A DNA stretch of 64,000 nt from JAOUEA01 sp963719165. GTDB taxonomy: Bacteria; Actinomycetota; UBA4738; HRBIN12. The stretch is from positions 868,001-932,000 of the forward strand of contig CAVRAV010000001.1 of assembly GCA_963719165.1 (NCBI GenBank). The letters are read 5' to 3'. The translations under genes and the position numbers were made by a program. This document shows positions 9,012 to 17,411 of this stretch, one piece after another. How positions within the stretch are numbered: position 1 is the stretch's first letter; the number at the start of each line of letters is the position of its first letter. The notes under the pieces were generated by a model. It was not told the origin of the DNA. It did not search any database and saw only the letters and a program-made list of their open reading frames with translations.

Positions 9012-9625
9012 GCCAGCTCCCGCAGGAAGGGGTTCGAAGCCCGTTCGCGGCCCACGCTCGTGTCTGCGCCGTGACCGGGGAACACGGGGAGCTCGTCGGG
9101 CAGCGTGAGGAACCGTCGCAGGCTCGTGCGCATGGACGTCGGATCGCCGTTGGGGAAGTCCGAGCGCCCCACCGAGCCCGCGAACACCAGATCGCCGGAG
9201 AACACGAGGGCATCCGTGAGGAAGCAGCAGTGCCCCGGCGTGTGGCCGGGGGTGTGCAGGACCTCCAGCGCGAACCCCGCGAAGGCGAGCACGTCGCCGT
9301 CGGCGAAGGTGCGCAGGTCCTTCACCGGCGCGAGCGGGTTGTCGAATCCCGCGTTCCAGGCGGCCTCGTCGGTGAAGGCGACGGCGTCGGCCTCGTGAAC
9401 GAACACCGGCAGCTCGCCCGCGAAGTCCCCGGCGGCGCCGGCGTGATCACCGTGGGCGTGGGTGGCGAGGATCGCGACGGGCTCCTTCCCCGCGGACGCG
9501 AGCAGCCCGTGGACGGCGGCCGGGTCGAACCCCGGGTCGACCACCACGGCGTCGTCGGTGCCCTCCCCCGACAGGAGCCAGCAGTTCGTGCCGTACGGGT
9601 TGTCGCTGAAGCGCTCGAGCCACAT
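9008..9625 (-). CDS. Metallo-beta-lactamase-fold hydrolase, glyoxalase II-like
   Basis: A 205-residue protein with the metal-binding signature THAHGDH (H56, H58, D60, H61), a second histidine in HTPGHTPGH, the bridging aspartate in FSGDLVF and the last histidine in FPGHG. This is the complete di-metal site of the glyoxalase II-like branch. Small members near hisS/relA in actinobacteria are usually annotated only as MBL-fold hydrolases, and the substrate is unknown. A TAGCAT -10 lies about 10 bases upstream of the ATG, so the transcript would have almost no leader. The stop overlaps the hisS start. Confidence 0.92.
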   Translation of the reverse strand: MWLERFSDNPYGTNCWLLSGEGTDDAVVVDPGFDPAAVHGLLASAGKEPVAILATHAHGDHAGAAGDFAGELPVFVHEADAVAFTDEAAWNAGFDNPLAPVKDLRTFADGDVLAFAGFALEVLHTPGHTPGHCCFLTDALVFSGDLVFAGSVGRSDFPNGDPTSMRTSLRRFLTLPDELPVFPGHGADTSVGRERASNPFLRELA

Positions 9626-9634
9626 GGGTGCCCA

Positions 9635-9640
9635 ATGCTA
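9635..9640 (-). promoter_or_regulatory. Candidate -10 element for the MBL-hisS-aspS unit (TAGCAT)
   Basis: Reverse-strand TAGCAT lies 9 bases upstream of the ATG at 9625. It matches the TANNNT pattern of actinobacterial vegetative promoters and predicts a leader of only a few bases. Confidence 0.45.
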
Positions 9641-9663
9641 GCGGACGGCCGCGAACGGGCCGC

Positions 9664-10113
9664 TCAGAGGGTGGCCGCGTCGAGGAGCAGCGTGACGGGG
9701 CCGTCGTTCAGGAGCTCGACCTGCATGTCGGCGCCGAACACGCCGCGCTCGACCTTGGCCACCCCCCGGACCTCGAGCGCCCGTGCGAAGGCCTCCACAC
9801 GCTCGGCGGCGACGGACGGATCACCCGCGCCCGACCACGACGGCCTCCGCCCCTTCCGCAGGTCGCCGTACAGCGTGAACTGCGAAACGACGAGCGCTTC
9901 GCCGCCCACCTCGGCGAGCGAGAGATCCATCCTGCCGGCACCGTCCGGGAATACCCGCAGGTTCACGATCTTCTCGGCGAGTCGTTCGACCTCGTCGTCG
10001 GCGTCGGTGGCGCCGATCCCCACGAGGAGCAGGTACCCGCGTCCGATCCGGGAGACCGCCGCGCCGTCGACGCTCACGCTCGCGCGCGCGACGCGCTGCA
10101 GGACGACCCGCAC
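9664..10113 (-). CDS. dtd: D-aminoacyl-tRNA deacylase
   Basis: A 149-residue protein of exact family length that removes D-amino acids (and glycine from tRNA-Ala) from mischarged tRNAs. The start MRVVLQRVARASVSVDG, the central signature SQFTLYGDLRKGRRPSW and the C-terminal GVFGADMQVELLNDGPVT with the Gly-Pro-like chiral selection motif are all present. It begins directly after the relA stop with no spacer, so it is probably translated from the relA transcript. This relA-dtd order is common in actinobacteria and firmicutes. Confidence 0.97.
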   Translation of the reverse strand: MRVVLQRVARASVSVDGAAVSRIGRGYLLLVGIGATDADDEVERLAEKIVNLRVFPDGAGRMDLSLAEVGGEALVVSQFTLYGDLRKGRRPSWSGAGDPSVAAERVEAFARALEVRGVAKVERGVFGADMQVELLNDGPVTLLLDAATL

Positions 10114-12357
10114 CTACTTCGGCACCACCCGATACGCGTCGTACACGCTGTCCACGCGCTTCACGGCCGCGAGCACGCTGGAGAGGTGCGCGATGTCGGC
10201 CATCTCGAACGTGAAGCGAAGGCGGGTGATGCGGTCACGTCCGGTGGCGGAGTTCGCGGAGAGGATGTTCACGTGGCTGTCGGACAGGACGGTGGCCACG
10301 TCGGAGAGCAGCCGCGTGCGGTCGAGCGCCTCCACCTGGACGGCCACGGTGAACGTGGTGGGCTTGCCCTCCGCCCACGTCACGTCGATCATGCGCTCGG
10401 GCTCTTGCTCGAGCGAGGACACGTTCGGGCAGTCGGTGCGATGGACCGATACCCCTTGGCCGCGCGTGACGAACCCGACGATGGGGTCGCCGGGCACCGG
10501 CGTGCAGCAGCGTCCGAGCCGCACCCAGACGTCGGGCAGGCCCTTGACCACGACGCCCTGGCCGACGTCGGCAGAGGCGATGCGCACCGGGCGCGCGAGG
10601 GGCACCTCGGTGCCGTCGTCCTCGGGCGTGTCCGACATCGTGCGCGTGATGCGCGCCACGACGGACTGCGGCGAAACGTGTCCCTCCCCCAGCGCCACGT
10701 AGAGCGCCTCGACGTCGGCGTACTTCATGTCGCCCGCGATCCGGGTCAGCGCATCTTCGGTCGCGAGCCGCTTGAGGGGCAGGTTCTGCTTGCGCATGAG
10801 GCGTTGCAGCGCGTCCTTGCCGGTCTCGAGGGCGTCCTCGCGACGGCCACGGGCGAACCACTGACGGATCTTGTTGCGGGCACGCGGCGTGGCGACGAAC
10901 TGCAGCCAATCCTGGCTGGGCCCCTCGCCCTGGGCCTTGGACGTGAGCACGTCCACGGCGTCGCCGGTGCGCAGCTCGTAGTCCAACGGCACCAGCTTGC
11001 CGCCAACCTTCGCCCCGATCGTCCGGTGTCCCACGTCGGTGTGGATCGCGTACGCGAAGTCCACCGGCGTGGCACCCTGCGGCAGGTTCACGACGTCGCC
11101 CTGCGGCGTGAAGACGAACACGCGGCCGCCCGAGAGGTCGATCCGCAGGCCCTCCATGAACTCGCGGGGATCGGCCATGTCCTTCAGCCAATCCATCATC
11201 TGCCCGAGCCAGGCGAGGTCGGCGGCCTCCTTCGCCTGCTTGGTGCCTTCCTTGTATCGCCAATGCGCCGCGATGCCGAACTGTGCCGTCCGGTGCATGT
11301 CGCGGGTGCGGATCTGGATCTCGAGAGGTTTGCCGGTGGGCCCCACGACGGTCGTATGCAGGGACTGGTACATGTTGGACTTGGGCATCGCGATGTAGTC
11401 CTTGAAGCGCCCGGGGATGGGCTTCCACAGGGCGTGCGCGGCGCCGAGGGCCGCGTAGCAATCGCGGAGCGACTCGGCCTGGACGCGCACACCCACGAGA
11501 TCGAAGATCTCGTTGAACTCCTTGCCGCGGATCACCATCTTCTCGTAGATGGAGTAGAGGTGCTTCGGCCGGCCGTCCACGTCGGCCTTGATGCCGATCT
11601 CCTTGAGCTTCGTGCGCAACGACGAGGTGACGTCGTCGATCATGGCGGTGCGTTCGTCGCGGCGAGCGGCGACCAGGCTCGCGATCTCCCGATAGGGGCC
11701 CGGGTGGAGGTACTTGAAGGAGAGGTCCTCGAGCTCCCATTTGATCTCCTGGACCCCGAGCCGGTTCGCGAGGGGCGCGTAGATCTCGAGGGTCTCCGTC
11801 GCGATCGCGCGCTGCTTGGGAGCCGGGAGCGCGGAAAGGGTCCGCATGTTGTGCAGGCGATCCGCGAGCTTGATCAGCAGCACGCGGATGTCCCCGGCCA
11901 TCGCCACGATCATCTTGCGGACGTTCTCGGCCTGCTGCTGCTCCCTGCTGCGGAACTTGAAGCGATCGAGCTTCGTGAGCCCGTCCACGATGCGCGCTAC
12001 CTCCTCGCCGAACTCGACGTCGATCACCTCGAGGGTGACGTCGGTGTCCTCCACGGTGTCGTGCAGGAGCGCCGCCTGCAGCGTGGTCGTGTCCAGTCGG
12101 AGGTCGGCGAGGATGCCCGCCACCGACAAGGGGTGCTCGACGAAGTCCTCGCCGCTCTTGCGTTTCTGACCGGTGTGGGACGCCTCCGCGAAGCGATACG
12201 CGGCCACGAGCTCGTCCAGGTCGGCCTTGGGGTTGTAGGACTTGACCTTCTTCAGCAGCGCGTCGACGCGCGAGGGAGGCGCGGATCCGCCCGGTCGCAG
12301 GCGCGCGAGGAGCCGGGCCCTGCGTTGCTCGACCTTGACTTCTTCACGGCTGTCCAA
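10114..12357 (-). CDS. relA: Bifunctional (p)ppGpp synthetase/hydrolase (Rel)
   Basis: A 747-residue RelA/SpoT homologue controlling the stringent response. The N-terminal HD hydrolase domain has FVEHPLSVAGIL and LLHDTVEDT; the synthetase domain has RFKDYIAMPKSNMYQSLHT. The RFKD form is the RXKD motif typical of bifunctional Rel enzymes. TGS (VFTPQGDVVNLPQGATPVDF), a zinc-finger-like region with conserved Cys/His (GRCCTPVPGD, VHRTDCPN) and a C-terminal ACT domain follow. The start is TTG at 12357, supported by AGGAGG 9 bases upstream. A TAGACT -10 lies about 23 bases upstream. Confidence 0.96.
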   Translation of the reverse strand: MDSREEVKVEQRRARLLARLRPGGSAPPSRVDALLKKVKSYNPKADLDELVAAYRFAEASHTGQKRKSGEDFVEHPLSVAGILADLRLDTTTLQAALLHDTVEDTDVTLEVIDVEFGEEVARIVDGLTKLDRFKFRSREQQQAENVRKMIVAMAGDIRVLLIKLADRLHNMRTLSALPAPKQRAIATETLEIYAPLANRLGVQEIKWELEDLSFKYLHPGPYREIASLVAARRDERTAMIDDVTSSLRTKLKEIGIKADVDGRPKHLYSIYEKMVIRGKEFNEIFDLVGVRVQAESLRDCYAALGAAHALWKPIPGRFKDYIAMPKSNMYQSLHTTVVGPTGKPLEIQIRTRDMHRTAQFGIAAHWRYKEGTKQAKEAADLAWLGQMMDWLKDMADPREFMEGLRIDLSGGRVFVFTPQGDVVNLPQGATPVDFAYAIHTDVGHRTIGAKVGGKLVPLDYELRTGDAVDVLTSKAQGEGPSQDWLQFVATPRARNKIRQWFARGRREDALETGKDALQRLMRKQNLPLKRLATEDALTRIAGDMKYADVEALYVALGEGHVSPQSVVARITRTMSDTPEDDGTEVPLARPVRIASADVGQGVVVKGLPDVWVRLGRCCTPVPGDPIVGFVTRGQGVSVHRTDCPNVSSLEQEPERMIDVTWAEGKPTTFTVAVQVEALDRTRLLSDVATVLSDSHVNILSANSATGRDRITRLRFTFEMADIAHLSSVLAAVKRVDSVYDAYRVVPK

Positions 12358-12379
12358 CCGGGTTCGCCTCCTCGGACCA

Positions 12380-12385
12380 AGTCTA
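12380..12385 (-). promoter_or_regulatory. Candidate -10 element of relA (TAGACT)
   Basis: Reverse-strand TAGACT between apt and relA. It would give a short leader of about 16 bases that contains the AGGAGG ribosome site before the TTG start at 12357. Confidence 0.5.
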
Positions 12386-12410
12386 GCGGGGGTCCGAGAG
12401 CGCGCCGGGC

Positions 12411-12932
12411 TCAGTAGTGGATCAGCGTGTGCAGGTCGTGGCCGGGGAGCTGCGCGCGGCCCCCGAGGGCGTCCAGCTCGATCAGGCAGGCGATGCCGTA
12501 CACGTCGCCGCCGATCTGTTCGACCAGCTGGGCGGCCGCGCGCGCAGTCCCGCCGGTGGCCAGGACGTCGTCGACGATGAGCACGCGCTCCCCGGGCTCG
12601 ATGGCGTCGGTGTGGAGCTCCAGCGTTGCGGTGCCGTACTCGAGCTCGTAGTCCACGCCCACGGCCGTCGCGGGCAGCTTGCCCTTCTTGCGGATGGGCA
12701 CGAACCCGGCGCCGAAGTGATACGCGACCGGCGACGCGATGATGAATCCGCGTGCCTCGATGCCCACGACCTTGTCGACGTTCCCGCGGCCGAAGTGCAC
12801 GACGATGAGGTCGGTGATGGTGGAGAACGCGATGGGGTCGGCGAGCACGGGCGTGATGTCGCGGAAGATGATCCCCGGCTCGGGGAAGTCGGGCACGTCG
12901 CGGATCAGCGCCTGGATCTGCTGGATATCCAT
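12411..12932 (-). CDS. apt: Adenine phosphoribosyltransferase
   Basis: A 173-residue purine-salvage enzyme that makes AMP from adenine and PRPP. Family features are the N-terminal IRDVPDFPEPGIIFRDITP, the hood region IEARGFIIASPVAYHFGAGF with IRKKGKLP, and the PRPP-binding motif ERVLIVDDVLATGGTA near residue 120. A much longer reading frame runs upstream, but it is only the opposite reading of secDF; the ATG at 12932 gives the normal apt N-terminus. It lies 8 bases after the secDF stop and before relA, the classical secD/F-apt-relA order. Confidence 0.96.
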   Translation of the reverse strand: MDIQQIQALIRDVPDFPEPGIIFRDITPVLADPIAFSTITDLIVVHFGRGNVDKVVGIEARGFIIASPVAYHFGAGFVPIRKKGKLPATAVGVDYELEYGTATLELHTDAIEPGERVLIVDDVLATGGTARAAAQLVEQIGGDVYGIACLIELDALGGRAQLPGHDLHTLIHY

Positions 12933-12940
12933 CCGCCCAC

Positions 12941-15900
12941 CTACCTCCGCTTGCGCTTCGCGGGCGGCCGCTTCTTGCTCTTCGGGCGCGGACGGGCCGG
13001 GCCCTGACGCGCGGTGGCGCGCGAGGCGGCGGCGTCGGAGGTGCGCGCGGTCTCGGCGACGGCGGCCGTCGCCCCCGCCGTGACGGCGGCCTTGCGGCCG
13101 CCGCCCTCCCGCACCGAGCGGCGGGCCTCGATCTGGCGGTACCGTCGCTCGCGGCCCTTGAAGATGGTGAGCACCGGGGCGGCGATGAAGATGGACGAAT
13201 AGGCGCCGATGGCGACCCCGATCAACATCGCGAACGCGAAGTCCTTCAGGGTGAGCCCACCGAACAGCAAGAGCGAGAGGATAGGCAGCAGGACCACGAG
13301 CGAGGTGTTCACCGAGCGCATCAGCACCTGGTTCAACGACAGGTCGACGACGCCCTCGTAGCCGAGCCGGGAGATCAACGACGAGGATTCGCTGTTCTCC
13401 TTGATCTTGTCGTAGATCACGACGGTGTCGTACAGCGAGAAGCCGAGGATGGTCAGGATCGCGATGACGGTCTCGGGCGTGACCTCCCTGCCCACCAGCG
13501 CGTAGACGCCGGCGGTGATCACCACGTCGTGAACGAGCGCGATCATCGCCCCTGCAGCCATCTTCCACTCGAACCGCAACGAGATGTACAGCGCGATCGC
13601 CGCGAGCACGAAGAACAACCCGCGGACCGCCTTCTTCGAGATCTCCGCGCCCCAGGTGGGGCCCACGTCCTTCACGTTGATGTCCGACGTGGTGATCCCG
13701 GCTTGCTTCGCGAGCGTGGTCAGCAGGGCCTCCGACGTGCCGTCGGCGGTCAGCGACGACGTCTTGATCGCGACCTGATCGCCGCCGTTCACGAGCTGGA
13801 CCTGGGCGTCGGCACGCCCGTTGGCCGCCATGGTCGCCTGGATCGTATCGGCCGACACCGGCGTGACCACGGTGTACTCGATCAGGGCGCCCCCTTCGAA
13901 ATCGATCGAGTAGTTCAGCCCCCGCCAGAACAACCCGATCAGCGAGAGCAGGATCAGGACCCCGGAGAACGCGAACCAGATGTTGCGATGCTCCACGAGC
14001 TTGAAATGCGGGATCGTGTGACCGCGATACGTGGAAACGGCGTGATGCAGGTTCATGCCTGGCCCCCGGCCGGGCAGCGCATCCTCCGGCTCCGCGTCTC
14101 CCGCGATTCCGCTCGTGAGCCCGAAGCCGCGCATGTTGACGAGCCGGTCGTTGCGCGCGACGAGGAACACCACCGGGCGCTTGAAGAAGTAGACGACGAA
14201 CAGGTCGAGCAGGGTGGCCACGCCGAGCGTGAGCGCGAACCCGCGCACCGAGCTCACGGCGGTCATGTAAAGCACGGCTGCCGCGATGCCCGTCACGATG
14301 TCGGCCGCCAGGATGGTGCGGAACGCCCGCTTGAAGGCGGGCTGCACCGAGGACCGGGCGCTCTTGCCCGAGCGAACCTCGTCCTTCAGCCGTTCGAAGA
14401 ACACGATGTAGGAGTCGGCCGTGACGCCGAGCGAGATCACCAGGCCGGCCACGCCGGCCAGGGTCATCGAGTACCCGAACGCGTCGCCGGCCACGGCAAC
14501 CAGGGCGAAGGCCAGCACCGCCCAGATCGACATCCCGAGGATCGCCACGATGCCCAGGAGGCGGTAGTAGAACAGCATGTACGCGAAGAGCAAGATGAGC
14601 CCCAGGAGCCCCGCCACGATGCCCTGATGCAGCGACTCGCTGCCGAGGGTCGGGCTGATCGTGGTGACGGACTGCACGTTGAGGTCGACCGGGAGGGCGC
14701 CGGCGTTCAGGACCGTGGCGAGGTCCTTCGCCTGTTGCTCCGTGAAGCCGCCGGTGATCTGACCGCTCCCTCCGGTGATGGGGCTCTGGACGGCCGGCGC
14801 GGAGATCACCTGGCGGTCCACGACGATGGCGATGCGCTTCTGCGGATCCGACGCCGGCAGGGCCGCGAGCTCGGTCGTGAGATCCGAGAAGGCCTTGGAG
14901 CCCTCCTTGCTCAGATCGAAGTTCACGACCCACTGCTGCACGACCTGGGTCTGGGTGCCACCCGAGAGGACCGCGCTCGCCTTCGTGACGTCGTTACCGT
15001 TGATCACGACTGGGCCAAGCCGGTACTTCGTGGTTCCGCCCTGATCCGCGTACACGACCTCTTGATTCGAAAGGGCGTCGGTCGAGCACTTCGGGGTCAG
15101 CTGTTCGGCCGCGGTGGGGCACGTCAACTGCGTGGTGGCGAAGGCAGGATCGCCCTGGACGATGGCGGCCATCACCTGGCGCTGCTCGAGGCGGGCAGTC
15201 TTCCCGATCACCGCCAGGAGCCGATCCTGGCCGGTCTCGCGTTGCTTGGTCTGCGCGTCGTTCTGCGAGATGTAGCACCCGAGGTCCTCACCGGCGGCGC
15301 TCACCACGCAGAACTCCGTGTCCTCCTTGCTCGCCGAGATCCCGGCGAGCGCCGCGTCCGCCGACGCCTTCGAGGAGAGGCCGCACGGGAGATCGGGCGC
15401 TCCCTGGCGGTCGAGCTTGGAGAACGCAGACGACGAAGGAGCCGCGCTCGGCGAGGCGGACCCGGTCGCGGAGGCCGACGCCGCCTCAGAGGGTGAGGGC
15501 GTGGCGCCGGCGGCCGACGCCGAGGCGCTCGGCGTGGACGGTGCCGCGGCGGCGGGAGCGGTCACACAGTATTTGCTGAGGGCCACGTCGCTCGTGATCC
15601 CCCTCTGCGCGTCTGATGCCGCCTTCTTCGTGGAGTAGCAGGCCAGTTCCGTCCCCGTGCTGTCGACCAGGCACGACCCACCGGCGGCGGGCGCGGGGGA
15701 CGACGAAGCGCTCGCCGCGGGCGACGCCGACGGGCTGGGCACGGTCTTCGGCGCCACGGTGATCGAGGCCTTAGCCGTGTCGGCTTCGGACTGCGATGCG
15801 TAGCAGGCCAGCTGCTTGCCGCCGGGATCGTTGAGACAGACCTGCGAGGGGACGGACACCACCTTGAGCTCGGCGAGGGCCGCCTCGGCGGTCGCCTGGT

Positions 15901-16258
15901 CCGGCGCGCATCCGTAGCTCGTCTGGTCGGAGGTCACGAGGCAGTACTGCGTCTTCGCGCGTTGCTCGACCGTGCCGTTGGCTCCGCCGGGGATCTGCAC
16001 GTCGATCGTGGTGCCGGACACGGCGATCTGCGGTTCGCCGACCCCGAAGGCGTCGACGCGATTGCGGATGTTCTCCAACGCCTGGTTCATGACGTCCTGG
16101 CCGGTGTCCGGTGGCGCCTGCAGGATGACCGACACGCCGCCCTGGAGGTCGAGGCCGAGCTTGGGTGCGAGCGCTCCGGTGGCGAACCCGATCAGCGAGG
16201 CACCAACGAGGAGGCCGACGACGATGATGCTGGCCCAAAGGCCCCGGGTTCTCTTCAC
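12941..16258 (-). CDS. secDF: Single-chain SecDF protein translocase subunit with cysteine-repeat insert
   Basis: A 1105-residue proton-driven accessory subunit of the Sec translocon. The SecD half has TM1 (residues 8-28), GLDLQGG near 35-41, a large extracytoplasmic domain and five more helices with LGVTADSYIVFFERLKDE. The SecF half follows in the same frame with no stop (YSIDFEGGALIEY; LGFSLYDTVVIYDKIKEN) and ends in a basic tail. Fused SecDF is normal in Bacillus, whereas actinobacteria usually have separate genes. Residues about 103-345 are an unusual insert: five Cys-Cys modules, four with cysteines exactly 11 residues apart, joined by Ser/Ala/Pro-rich linkers. Start is GTG at 16258, overlapping the HD gene stop (GTGA); a longer upstream start would overlap it more. 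Confidence 0.93.
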   Translation of the reverse strand: MKRTRGLWASIIVVGLLVGASLIGFATGALAPKLGLDLQGGVSVILQAPPDTGQDVMNQALENIRNRVDAFGVGEPQIAVSGTTIDVQIPGGANGTVEQRAKTQYCLVTSDQTSYGCAPDQATAEAALAELKVVSVPSQVCLNDPGGKQLACYASQSEADTAKASITVAPKTVPSPSASPAASASSSPAPAAGGSCLVDSTGTELACYSTKKAASDAQRGITSDVALSKYCVTAPAAAAPSTPSASASAAGATPSPSEAASASATGSASPSAAPSSSAFSKLDRQGAPDLPCGLSSKASADAALAGISASKEDTEFCVVSAAGEDLGCYISQNDAQTKQRETGQDRLLAVIGKTARLEQRQVMAAIVQGDPAFATTQLTCPTAAEQLTPKCSTDALSNQEVVYADQGGTTKYRLGPVVINGNDVTKASAVLSGGTQTQVVQQWVVNFDLSKEGSKAFSDLTTELAALPASDPQKRIAIVVDRQVISAPAVQSPITGGSGQITGGFTEQQAKDLATVLNAGALPVDLNVQSVTTISPTLGSESLHQGIVAGLLGLILLFAYMLFYYRLLGIVAILGMSIWAVLAFALVAVAGDAFGYSMTLAGVAGLVISLGVTADSYIVFFERLKDEVRSGKSARSSVQPAFKRAFRTILAADIVTGIAAAVLYMTAVSSVRGFALTLGVATLLDLFVVYFFKRPVVFLVARNDRLVNMRGFGLTSGIAGDAEPEDALPGRGPGMNLHHAVSTYRGHTIPHFKLVEHRNIWFAFSGVLILLSLIGLFWRGLNYSIDFEGGALIEYTVVTPVSADTIQATMAANGRADAQVQLVNGGDQVAIKTSSLTADGTSEALLTTLAKQAGITTSDINVKDVGPTWGAEISKKAVRGLFFVLAAIALYISLRFEWKMAAGAMIALVHDVVITAGVYALVGREVTPETVIAILTILGFSLYDTVVIYDKIKENSESSSLISRLGYEGVVDLSLNQVLMRSVNTSLVVLLPILSLLLFGGLTLKDFAFAMLIGVAIGAYSSIFIAAPVLTIFKGRERRYRQIEARRSVREGGGRKAAVTAGATAAVAETARTSDAAASRATARQGPARPRPKSKKRPPAKRKRR

Positions 16259-16980
16259 GCCAACTCCGCCCCGTTGATCACGAGGCGGAACCGTGCCTGC
16301 AGGCACTCAGCGGCGTGCCGGCACATCTGCATCCGACCGAGGAAGATCTCGAAGTACTCCATGACCTGGCTGATCTGCGTGTCGATGGTCAGCTCCAGGC
16401 TGACCGTACGGGCCTCGGAGTCTACCCGGAGGAAGGACTGCTCGACGGCATGGTTCACGCGATCGTGGATGTCGAAGGCGATCTGGCCGGCCTTGCGCAC
16501 GCGGCTGCGGTGGACGTCGGACTTGTCCGCAAGGATCACGGCCGCAGAGATCGCGGAGACCGCCGTGCCCTCCGTCTCCTCGTGATTCGCGATCGCGGCC
16601 ATGATGGGCATCAGGTCGGCGCCGGGCACGGAGTCTCTCAGCGCCTGGTACGTGAGCACGGCGCCCGTCTGCCCATGCGCATCCCGGGCCAGGGCGTTGC
16701 CGACGTCGTGCAGATAGCCGGCCACGCACGCGAGGACGGCGTCTCGCTCGGGGAAGCCCAGCCGCGCCAGCACCTGATAGGAGATCTTCGCCACGAGGTT
16801 GGCGTGGCGGAAACCGTGCTCGGTGTACCCCATGGCTCCGGTGACCCGATCGGCCGACGCGATGTAGAGCGAGAGCTCCTCGTTGGCCTGCACGTCCTCC
16901 AGCGTGATGCCGGGGAAGGGCCGGGTGTCGGGCTCCCGCGGCGCCGAGCCGACCGGGTCCACGGGTTCGGTGACGCTCAC
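16255..16980 (-). CDS. HD-domain phosphohydrolase of unknown substrate
   Basis: A 241-residue protein with a metal-dependent HD fold: H..RHANLVAKIS near residue 56, then GYLHDVGN near 87 supplying the His-Asp pair, and ANHEE plus ADKSDVHRSRV further on as later metal or phosphate ligands. The C-terminal 70 residues (VSLELTIDTQISQVMEYFEIF) form a separate alpha/beta region that ends with three cysteine or histidine residues (MCRHAAEC). It sits between yajC and secDF with 4-base overlaps on both sides, so it is translated with the Sec accessory proteins; the reason for that link is unknown. Confidence 0.85.
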   Translation of the reverse strand: MSVTEPVDPVGSAPREPDTRPFPGITLEDVQANEELSLYIASADRVTGAMGYTEHGFRHANLVAKISYQVLARLGFPERDAVLACVAGYLHDVGNALARDAHGQTGAVLTYQALRDSVPGADLMPIMAAIANHEETEGTAVSAISAAVILADKSDVHRSRVRKAGQIAFDIHDRVNHAVEQSFLRVDSEARTVSLELTIDTQISQVMEYFEIFLGRMQMCRHAAECLQARFRLVINGAELA

Positions 16981-17357
16981 AGCTCCTTGATCTGTCCGGG
17001 CTGGTCCGGGAAGTCCTGGCCCTCGTCCTCGTCGTCATCGGTGTCCTCGACCGCGACGTCGTCCTCAACCACACGACGGCCCACGGCGGCACGCAGCAGC
17101 CGTACCTCCGTTCCGGGAGCGATCTCGACGCGGATGGTCCCCTCCTCGTCGTCGACACCGGTGACGACCCCGTAGATGCCCGCCGTGGTGACGATCTCGT
17201 CGCCCACGTCCACGGCGCTGACGAGCGCCTGCTGGGCGCGCTGACGACGTTGCTGCGGACGCAGGATCATGAAGTAGAAGAGGCCACCGAGCAACAGGAA
17301 CGGCAAGAGGAAGGTGGCCGGGTTCCCTCCGCTCGATTGGGCTATCAGCTGGAGCAT
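16977..17357 (-). CDS. yajC: Preprotein translocase accessory subunit YajC
   Basis: A 126-residue membrane protein with the family hallmark of one N-terminal helix (FLLPFLLLGGLFYFMILRP) directly followed by PQQRRQRAQQ, then a small beta domain (VDVGDEIVTTAGIYGVVTGV) and an acidic tail. YajC associates with SecDF, and here it is separated from secDF only by the HD gene. The stop overlaps the HD gene start (GTGA). A TAGACT -10 about 32 bases upstream of the ATG suggests that the Sec cluster has its own promoter downstream of ruvB. Confidence 0.95.
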   Translation of the reverse strand: MLQLIAQSSGGNPATFLLPFLLLGGLFYFMILRPQQRRQRAQQALVSAVDVGDEIVTTAGIYGVVTGVDDEEGTIRVEIAPGTEVRLLRAAVGRRVVEDDVAVEDTDDDEDEGQDFPDQPGQIKEL

Positions 17358-17388
17358 GCGCTCACGTCCTTGGTCGATGCGAGAGGCG

Positions 17389-17394
17389 AGTCTA
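17389..17394 (-). promoter_or_regulatory. Candidate -10 element of the yajC-HD-secDF unit (TAGACT)
   Basis: Reverse-strand TAGACT in the 54-base gap between ruvB and yajC. It predicts a leader of about 25 bases with the sequence AGGACG before the yajC ATG. Confidence 0.5.
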
Positions 17395-17411
17395 CCGCCC
17401 CCAACGGCCCG

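Noticed and set aside
6255..9074. Plus-strand open frame of 939 codons opposite aspS and hisS
   Set aside because: Same artefact; the minus-strand synthetases have complete motifs, while this frame has no recognisable domain or ribosome site.
12411..14933. Possible giant protein formed by the apt frame continuing upstream
   Set aside because: The upstream part is secDF read in another frame; ATG at 12932 gives the exact Apt N-terminus.
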